Shown here piece by piece: positions 1 through 5,550 of a stretch of 16,160 nucleotides of DNA. Source of the stretch: Flavobacteriales bacterium UBA1959. GTDB lineage: Bacteria; Bacteroidota; Bacteroidia; Flavobacteriales_D; Sanyastnellaceae. Within the stretch, counting starts at the first letter, position 1; every line of letters starts with the position of its first letter. Under the pieces are notes generated by a model. It was not told the DNA's origin, did not search any database, and worked only from the letters and a program-made list of their open reading frames with translations. A program made the translations under genes and the position numbers. The stretch is taken from positions 1 through 16,160 of the forward strand of contig DDEH01000060.1 in assembly GCA_002336085.1 (NCBI GenBank), given 5' to 3'.

Positions 1-842
1 GACCAAATAACCCCCGTTCCAACGACAATTAGGCTCACTCCCGTTACAATGGGGTTGCGAAAGAAAATCAAGAGAAGCAACATGGTGACAAACAAAGCGG
101 CACCGATAAACCATCCGATTTCATTCTTGACCTTGTTGATCATCTGCACTCGAATGAACGGCAATCCGCTAAGCGATAGCTTCACACCATGGCGTTCACT
201 CCAAGCATCTGCCAATGCAACCACATCTTCAACTACCGGTCCTCGGTTTTGAGAATCGAACAAATTCGGATTCATAAAAACGGACATGAGGGTCGCATCG
301 TGCGATGCATTGAAGAGCAGACCTTCGTAAAAAGGAAGCTCCTTCAGGCGTCGAAGCAGGCTGTCTACATAAAGCTGATCAATAGCATCTTCGTTTTCAA
401 ACCGATCCGGAGGGACCAGGGGATTCAATTCAAACCGGCGGCCTTCTGTGGACTTTTTCACTTCAAAGGCCCGAGTGATGGAAAAAACGCTGTCGATGAG
501 TGGAACCTGAATCGGATTATCAATCCCATCATCAATCGTGTCTCGAAGCGTTTCCATCTCATGGATTGAACGCACCAATTCCTCCCAAGCCCTGAGGCCT
601 TCCGGATTGCTCAATGGGGCCAAGTCTGCACCAATCAACATCACATTGCCCTCAGCTCCAAAGACATCTCGGAATCGGGCATAGTCTATGGCAATGGAAT
701 CATCATCAGGGAGCAAGCCGTTAAACGTGTACTGTAGCCGCAGATTGGGAATCTGTCTCGCCATGAATACTGTTCCACAAGTCAGTAAAATCAACCAAAT
801 CAATCGTTGACGGATTAATACGGATGCTATGCTATTCCACAT
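1..842 (-). CDS. RND superfamily / MMPL-type membrane transporter, N-terminal part (runs off the left edge)
   Basis: Reading the minus strand from an ATG at 842 gives 280 open codons to the window edge, so the gene is cut at its 3' side. Residues about 12-28 form a hydrophobic first membrane segment. A long soluble region (about 30-240) follows and would be periplasmic. It is acidic, with L-P-D-D-D near 44-48, as is common just after TM1 in predicted RND exporters. Residues about 243-261 and 265-280 are two closely spaced hydrophobic segments separated by F-F-R-N-P. This layout of TM1, large loop, then a TM bundle is typical of MMPL/RND proteins such as hopanoid or lipid exporters. The substrate cannot be read from this half. 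The gene is divergent from lpdA, with 159 bp between the starts. Class is fairly sure, function unknown. Confidence 0.8.
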   Translation of the reverse strand, partial: MWNSIASVLIRQRLIWLILLTCGTVFMARQIPNLRLQYTFNGLLPDDDSIAIDYARFRDVFGAEGNVMLIGADLAPLSNPEGLRAWEELVRSIHEMETLRDTIDDGIDNPIQVPLIDSVFSITRAFEVKKSTEGRRFELNPLVPPDRFENEDAIDQLYVDSLLRRLKELPFYEGLLFNASHDATLMSVFMNPNLFDSQNRGPVVEDVVALADAWSERHGVKLSLSGLPFIRVQMINKVKNEIGWFIGAALFVTMLLLLIFFRNPIVTGVSLIVVGTGVIW

Positions 843-1001
843 GAAACGTGAGTAATTCTTTGGACGATGATGAACACATTAAACTAATGAATAACTGGCG
901 TTGTTCGGAAATATAGTTGCAAAGAAAGGGGAAAATGACCGCCTTCGTGCTCAATGCACGAGAAGGCTGTGATTGAATGCCCTGAATGTTACCTTTGCTC
1001 C
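843..1001. promoter_or_regulatory. Divergent intergenic region between the MMPL transporter and lpdA
   Basis: These 159 bp must hold promoters for both directions. For lpdA there is an exact match to the Bacteroidota -7 consensus TAnnTTTG (TACCTTTG, 990-997) ending only 4 bp before the lpdA ATG. No TTG lies at the usual -33 distance; the nearest triplet is CTG at 967-969, 20 bp upstream. A second, weaker candidate is TATAGTTG at 912-919 (one mismatch). For the transporter, the minus strand has TATATTTC (complement of 908-915, one mismatch), 66 bp before its ATG. No strong ribosome binding site is visible for either gene. The assignment rests on motif matching only. Confidence 0.4.
941..967. 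promoter_or_regulatory. Bulged inverted repeat upstream of lpdA
   Basis: The arm at 941-950 (GCCTTCGTGC) pairs with 956-967 (GCACGAGAAGGC). This gives 10 base pairs, a two-base bulge (961-962) and a five-base loop (951-955). There is no downstream T tract, and the flanking genes are divergent, so a terminator role is unlikely. If transcription starts from the TACCTTTG at 990-997, the repeat covers the region just upstream of the -33 position and could be an operator. If it starts from the weaker element at 912-919, the repeat would be an RNA hairpin in the lpdA leader. Structure is seen; function is inferred. Confidence 0.4.
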
Positions 1002-2405
1002 ATGGAATCGTATGATGTAATTGTCATTGGCAGTGGCCCGGGAGGATATGTAGCCGCAATCCGGGCAGCGCAATTGGGAAAGAAAACGGCCTTAATTGAA
1101 AAATACAGCTCGCTTGGCGGGACATGCTTGAACGTGGGATGCATCCCATCAAAAGCGCTCCTCGACAGCTCTGAACATTTTCACCAAGCAGCGCACAAAT
1201 TCGATGCACATGGCATTGAAACGGGCGGGTTGAAGCTCGATTTTAAACGCATGATTCGCCGGAAATCTGAAGTCGTAGAACAAACAGTAGGCGGCATTGA
1301 TTTTCTCATGAAAAAAAACGGGATCGACGTTCTCAATGGCCTGGGGTCATTTGTAGACGCGACGACCGTTCAGGTGAAACCGAGCAGTGGAAAAGCTCTA
1401 AAAGTAAAAGGGGCTCACATCATCATTGCAACGGGCTCTAAACCAGCGTCACTTCCCTTTGTAAAGATTGACAAGAAACGAATTATCACCTCAACTGAAG
1501 CTCTTTCCCTCGATGCGCTTCCAAAGAGAATGGTCGTCATAGGTGGTGGAGTTATTGGATTGGAAATGGGAAGTGTGTATGCACGATTGGGGACCGAAGT
1601 TCATGTCGTAGAGTTCCAGGATGCAATCATTCCAACCATGGACAGAAGCATGGGCAAAGAGCTCATGCGGAGCATGAAAAAGCTTGGGGTCAAATTTCAT
1701 CTTCAACACGGAGTCAAAGAGGTCAAATCCACCGCTAAAGGCGTGACAGTTAAGGCGGATGACAAAAAAGGCAACGAGGTTAGCTGGAAGGCAGACTATT
1801 GTCTGGTTTCGGTGGGGCGCAAGCCATACACCGACGGATTGAACCTCGAAGCGGCTGGGCTGACAACCGACGAGCGAGGCCGCATTGATGTCAACGATCA
1901 GATGAGAACCGCTGTGCCTCACATCTTTGCCATCGGTGATGTCGTACGCGGCGCAATGCTCGCACACAAGGCTGAAGAAGAGGGGGTCGTTGCATCCGAA
2001 GTGATTGCCGGCGAACACCCACACATTGATTATAATCTCATCCCTAATGTGGTTTACACATGGCCAGAAGTAGCAAGCGTGGGCCAGACCGAAGAACAAT
2101 TGAAAATTTCTGGCACACCATATAAGTCAGGTTCGTTTCCTTTCAAAGCCAGTGGCCGAGCTCGCGCATCAATGGATACAGACGGATCCATCAAGGTTCT
2201 TGCCCATGGTGAAACCGATGAAATTCTCGGGGTTCACATGTGCGGTCCACGCGCCGCAGATATGATTGCAGAAGCCGTCGTGGCCATGGAGTTTCGAGCC
2301 ACTGCAGAGGATATTAGCCGTATGTCACACGCCCATCCCACCTTCACAGAAGCGATCAAAGAGGCCGCACTCGCTGCGACAGGAAACAGGGCACTGCACG
2401 TGTAA
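1002..2405 (+). CDS. lpdA: Dihydrolipoyl dehydrogenase (E3)
   Basis: This FAD/NAD flavoprotein reoxidises the dihydrolipoyl groups of the pyruvate, 2-oxoglutarate or branched-chain dehydrogenase complexes, or of the glycine cleavage system, in the cytoplasm. With the start at 1002 it has 467 residues, the usual length. It begins with the FAD-binding G-S-G-P-G-G motif at 10-15. The redox-active disulfide lies in GGTCLNVGCIPSKA (Cys42 and Cys47). The NAD-binding GGGVIGLE motif follows, and the second FAD motif ends in A-I-G-D. Near the C terminus HAHPTFTE supplies the catalytic His445-Glu450 pair. An in-frame ATG at 954 would add 16 residues before the Rossmann fold, including four cysteines, and is unlikely to be used. 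pabB starts 12 bp downstream, suggesting one transcript. Which E2 complex it serves cannot be told because no E1 or E2 gene is nearby. Confidence 0.97.
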   Translation: MESYDVIVIGSGPGGYVAAIRAAQLGKKTALIEKYSSLGGTCLNVGCIPSKALLDSSEHFHQAAHKFDAHGIETGGLKLDFKRMIRRKSEVVEQTVGGIDFLMKKNGIDVLNGLGSFVDATTVQVKPSSGKALKVKGAHIIIATGSKPASLPFVKIDKKRIITSTEALSLDALPKRMVVIGGGVIGLEMGSVYARLGTEVHVVEFQDAIIPTMDRSMGKELMRSMKKLGVKFHLQHGVKEVKSTAKGVTVKADDKKGNEVSWKADYCLVSVGRKPYTDGLNLEAAGLTTDERGRIDVNDQMRTAVPHIFAIGDVVRGAMLAHKAEEEGVVASEVIAGEHPHIDYNLIPNVVYTWPEVASVGQTEEQLKISGTPYKSGSFPFKASGRARASMDTDGSIKVLAHGETDEILGVHMCGPRAADMIAEAVVAMEFRATAEDISRMSHAHPTFTEAIKEAALAATGNRALHV

Positions 2406-2417
2406 ATACGCTCCAGC

Positions 2418-3773
2418 ATGTCCACCGAAACGCAAGAATTCGCAAAGCCAATCAGCAGCCTGAGTGCACCCCTTGGCGGGTCCGAATCGATGGACAAACA
2501 CCCGAAGCCGTTTGAGCCACGAATGCTGCCCGATTTGAGTGAAATCTTTGAACGCGAAACGCATGCCTCGCTGCTCTTCGACGACCACCCCAACGGAAAA
2601 TGCTTGCTTGCCATTGGAGCTAAACGCTCCTTTACTTGGTCCGGAGAAGGCCCCGAATGCCTCGATGCATGGAATTCATTTTTGAAACCTGCAGGACACG
2701 CCACTTGGGCCTTTGGTTGGCTAGGATATGACCTCAAAAACGGCATTGAAAACCTAGAGTCACAGCGCTTGGATAACGCACAATTCCCAACGTTGAATTG
2801 GGTAGAGCCCCGGGTAGTCATAGAATGGGGTGGTGCAGAACAAAAAGCCCGCATTGTTCACGGCTCAGACGAAAATGATGCGGACACGCTGTTGCATCAG
2901 GTGGAAGTTCCATTGTCCGCCATTCCCGAAGCGCCGGGAATTGCGCTCAAGCCCCGTTGGGATGAAGCGACCTACCTGCAACGCGCAAGACGCGTCAAAA
3001 AACACATCCAACGCGGGGATGTGTATGAATTGAATTTGTGCCAAGAGTGGACCGGTGAGAAACAGCTCGATTCTGTTTGGGATTCCTTTGTCAGGCTGCA
3101 ACATTTCACCCAATCACCCTATTCTGCACTGGTCAAAGCAGGAGAATTCCACGTGGTCTCGGGCTCGCCTGAACTCTTCTTGGACAAACGTGGAAAGACA
3201 CTGACATCCTCCCCCATCAAAGGAACCATTGCCCGAGGGACTTCGGAAGCCGAAGATCAGGCACTCGCAGAGGAGCTGTTCACGGACCCCAAAGAACGCG
3301 GAGAAAATGTGATGATTTGCGACCTCGTTCGAAACGATTTGAGCCGCATTGCGGAACCGGGGACGGTACGCGTACCTGAACTTTTTGGTATCCATCGTTT
3401 CCAGAGCGTGCACCAGATGATTTCAACGGTGCAATGTGAGGTACGAGCCGAATGTGAACCGGCTGATATAATCCGAGCAACATTTCCAATGGGATCCATG
3501 ACCGGTGCTCCAAAAGTGCGCGCCATGGAACTCATTGACGAGTTAGAAGGATGCAAACGCGGCGTTTACTCAGGTAGCATCGGCTATTTTCAACCCAACG
3601 GTGACTTTTCACTCAATGTCGTCATCCGCAGTTTGCTCTACAATGCCATCAGTCAACAGATATCCATGCACGTAGGCGGGGCCATTACCTCCTTGAGTAT
3701 CCCCGAAAAAGAATACCAAGAGTGTCTTCTAAAAGCCGAGGCCATGCTCAAAACCTTGCAAAAAAATGCCTAA
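2418..3773 (+). CDS. pabB: Aminodeoxychorismate synthase component I (PabB-type chorismate-binding enzyme)
   Basis: The 451-residue protein belongs to the anthranilate synthase I / PabB / isochorismate synthase family. The chorismate-binding core fills the C-terminal half: RGDVYELNLCQ (199-209), SGSPELFL (248-255), PIKGT (266-270), GENVMICDLVRNDL (295-308), FPMGSMTGAPK (356-366) and GGAITSLSIPEKEY (420-433). The lysine in PIKGT (Lys268) marks aminodeoxychorismate synthases; anthranilate synthases have Ala there. The expected product is therefore 4-amino-4-deoxychorismate for p-aminobenzoate and folate, using ammonia from a PabA subunit that is not encoded here. The N-terminal third (about 1-175) is the weakly conserved lid region. 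A second ATG at 2490 (residue 25) is an alternative start; the first 24 residues are low in conserved character. The 3' end overlaps tilS by 8 bp. Confidence 0.91.
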   Translation: MSTETQEFAKPISSLSAPLGGSESMDKHPKPFEPRMLPDLSEIFERETHASLLFDDHPNGKCLLAIGAKRSFTWSGEGPECLDAWNSFLKPAGHATWAFGWLGYDLKNGIENLESQRLDNAQFPTLNWVEPRVVIEWGGAEQKARIVHGSDENDADTLLHQVEVPLSAIPEAPGIALKPRWDEATYLQRARRVKKHIQRGDVYELNLCQEWTGEKQLDSVWDSFVRLQHFTQSPYSALVKAGEFHVVSGSPELFLDKRGKTLTSSPIKGTIARGTSEAEDQALAEELFTDPKERGENVMICDLVRNDLSRIAEPGTVRVPELFGIHRFQSVHQMISTVQCEVRAECEPADIIRATFPMGSMTGAPKVRAMELIDELEGCKRGVYSGSIGYFQPNGDFSLNVVIRSLLYNAISQQISMHVGGAITSLSIPEKEYQECLLKAEAMLKTLQKNA

Positions 3774-4752
3774 CGACCGGTCGGGAATTACCCAACGAAT
3801 GACGGCCTGGTTAAACCACCATGGCATCACCAAGAAAAACACAATTCTCGTTGGCGTCAGCGGCGGAACAGACTCCATGGTGTTGGCAGAGTGCCTTTAC
3901 CGCTGCGGACACCCCATCGAAGTCGCCCATGTCAACTACCAGTTGCGCGGCTCCGAATCTGACGGTGATGCAGATCACGTAAAGTCCTGGTGCGCTTCGC
4001 GCGAAGTGATGTGGCATGAGCACCTAACCAAAATCAATGAATCTCCAGATGGCATTCAGGCTGAGGCAAGGCGCATCCGGTACCACTGGTTTGCCGAAAT
4101 TCAGGGACAGCTCAAGGACAGAACTGAATCACGCGTTTACATAGCGACTGCCCACCATTCAGACGATCAAGCAGAGACGGTGTTGTTGCATTTGTTGCGC
4201 TCCTCGGATCCCTTGGCGCAGTCAGGCATTCGACCTATGAGTGAAGATAACTCCCTCATTCGACCATTTCTTGATGAATCCCGAGCAGAACTTGAAGAAT
4301 GGGCGAGCCTATGGAAACTGCAACCGAGACAAGATTCAAGCAATAAAAAAGCCGATTACCTCCGAAATCGCCTGCGTAATGAGGTGCTACCGCTTCTGGA
4401 AAAACTGCGGCCAGGATCCGCGCGGCACATCGCACGCACGGCAGCGCGTCTGCAGCCTTTGACAGCCGAAATGCAACGCGCCGTTCGAGAAACAGTAACC
4501 CGCTGTTCGGAAAAAAACGGTGACCACTGGAGACTAAATTTAGGCCCTTGGCGGGCGGAACCTCTCCGAATGGAAGCCTTGCATTGGCTGGCAAGTCACC
4601 ATCATGTATCTTCCAAAGCTGTGCAAGAAATTGCCGCTCTGACCGCCACTGGAATTGAATCAGGAGCACAATTCACGTCCAACACAATCACCATTACCCG
4701 GAAAAAACAAGCCTTGATTTGGGCTCCCCAACGCAATGAGCCAAACTCCTGA
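3766..4752 (+). CDS. tilS: tRNA(Ile)-lysidine synthase, short form
   Basis: TilS uses ATP and lysine to change C34 of the CAU-anticodon tRNA-Ile2 to lysidine, so that it reads AUA as isoleucine; the gene is normally essential. The N-type PP-loop SGGTDS is at residues 32-37. AHVNYQLRGSESD (54-66) and TAHHSDDQAETVLLHLLR (128-145) match the conserved adenylation and tRNA-contact blocks. YLRNRLRNEVLPLL (198-211) is the family's R-N-x-x-R element. The protein has 328 residues, against roughly 430 in E. coli and many Bacteroidota, and ends without the TilS C-terminal domain. The following DNA already encodes the next gene, so this does not look like a recent frameshift. Short forms of this kind are known, for example in Aquifex. 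It overlaps pabB by 8 bp and the next gene by 17 bp. Confidence 0.93.
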   Translation: MPNDRSGITQRMTAWLNHHGITKKNTILVGVSGGTDSMVLAECLYRCGHPIEVAHVNYQLRGSESDGDADHVKSWCASREVMWHEHLTKINESPDGIQAEARRIRYHWFAEIQGQLKDRTESRVYIATAHHSDDQAETVLLHLLRSSDPLAQSGIRPMSEDNSLIRPFLDESRAELEEWASLWKLQPRQDSSNKKADYLRNRLRNEVLPLLEKLRPGSARHIARTAARLQPLTAEMQRAVRETVTRCSEKNGDHWRLNLGPWRAEPLRMEALHWLASHHHVSSKAVQEIAALTATGIESGAQFTSNTITITRKKQALIWAPQRNEPNS

Positions 4753-5458
4753 TACGCCCTCGCCGATGCTGACCGATGCCCGTAAAAAAGAGTTGGCTCT
4801 GCGAATATTTCTCATTCTCGCCGCATTGTTTATTGCGAGTTTGGTGGCATGCAATCTGATCTTTCGAAAATTTTTCCACTGGACCCCCATAGATGGCTTG
4901 ACCTTCGAACAAAGTGTTGGGCTATTGCCTTATCCCGTCACCTTCTTAGTCACAGATTTAATCTCTGAATGCTTTGGCAAGAAAAAAGCCAATTTGGTCG
5001 TGATTTCTGGATTGTTTGCAAGCGCCTTCACATTGGTCATTATTACGGTAAGTCAATCCATCCCAGCAGCAGACTGGTCGCCAGTAAGCAACGCTGAATT
5101 CGACCATGTCTTTGGCTCCACTGTTGTCGCTGTAAGTGCATCAATGACCGCTTATCTGCTGGCTCAATTTCTCGATGTTAGACTCTTTCATTATTGGAAA
5201 AAGCTCACCAACGGCAAGAAACTCTGGCTACGAAATAACTTGAGCACAATCCCTTCTCAATTCATTGACACTTTTGCCGTCCTTTTCTTGATGTGTGCCG
5301 CTGGTCAAATCCAATGGGAATTGTTCGGGACACTTCTTTTTTATGGCGTCATTTTTAAATGCGTGGTTGCTCTTTTCGACACGCCGTTGGTCTACTTGGG
5401 CAGCTGGCTCATACGGAGGCCTTTTGGCCTCAAACTCGGAGAAGAAATCACGTTGTGA
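4736..5458 (+). CDS. yhhQ: Queuosine precursor transporter (YhhQ / VUT family, formerly DUF165)
   Basis: This 240-residue integral membrane protein probably imports queuosine precursors such as preQ0 or preQ1 for tRNA position-34 modification. Family hallmarks are LLPYPVTFLVTDLISECFG (63-81), AYLLAQFLDV (139-148) and LWLRNNLSTIPSQFIDTF (163-180). Hydrophobic stretches lie at about 22-43, 62-77, 87-107, 127-147, 177-190, 196-213 and 215-226, fitting six or so membrane segments. The acidic and Arg/Asn residues inside the hydrophobic motifs are typical of the family. The chosen ATG overlaps tilS by 17 bp; a second ATG at 4766 (residue 11) would avoid the overlap and still precede the first membrane segment. 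Family membership is sure. The substrate is inferred from family knowledge, since no queuosine biosynthesis gene is in the window. Confidence 0.9.
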   Translation: MSQTPDTPSPMLTDARKKELALRIFLILAALFIASLVACNLIFRKFFHWTPIDGLTFEQSVGLLPYPVTFLVTDLISECFGKKKANLVVISGLFASAFTLVIITVSQSIPAADWSPVSNAEFDHVFGSTVVAVSASMTAYLLAQFLDVRLFHYWKKLTNGKKLWLRNNLSTIPSQFIDTFAVLFLMCAAGQIQWELFGTLLFYGVIFKCVVALFDTPLVYLGSWLIRRPFGLKLGEEITL

Positions 5459-5550
5459 CGACGATACTGCTGCTAAAAAACCTCGGAATAACAAACGTTT
5501 GTAGTGTCCACATCGGTTCTCGGTGTTGAACGTTTTATATTCGCAAAGCA
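5459..5550 (+). promoter_or_regulatory. Upstream region of the dsbD-like gene, with a 12-bp perfect palindrome
   Basis: The 92-bp gap holds the perfect palindrome ACAAACGTTTGT at 5491-5502, 48 bp before the dsbD-like ATG. TATATTCG (5536-5543) differs from the Bacteroidota -7 consensus TAnnTTTG at one position and lies 7 bp before the ATG. No TTG is found at the expected -33 distance. No hairpin with a T tract is visible after the preceding gene, so read-through from the upstream operon is possible. A 12-bp palindrome is expected a few times by chance in 16 kb, so an operator role is only a suggestion. Confidence 0.3.

Noticed and set aside
954..1001. Longer lpdA start with a Cys-rich 16-residue leader
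   Set aside because: The FAD-binding fold normally starts within a few residues of the N terminus, and the leader DNA overlaps the inverted repeat and the TACCTTTG element, which look regulatory.
1491..2099. A 202-codon open frame on the minus strand inside lpdA
   Set aside because: It lies fully antisense to a clear lpdA with intact motifs, and its product (many His, Cys and Asn, no recognisable domain) looks like an out-of-frame reading.
2234..2854. A 206-codon minus-strand frame across the lpdA-pabB junction
   Set aside because: It is antisense to two well-supported genes. The product is Ser/Arg-rich without a domain.
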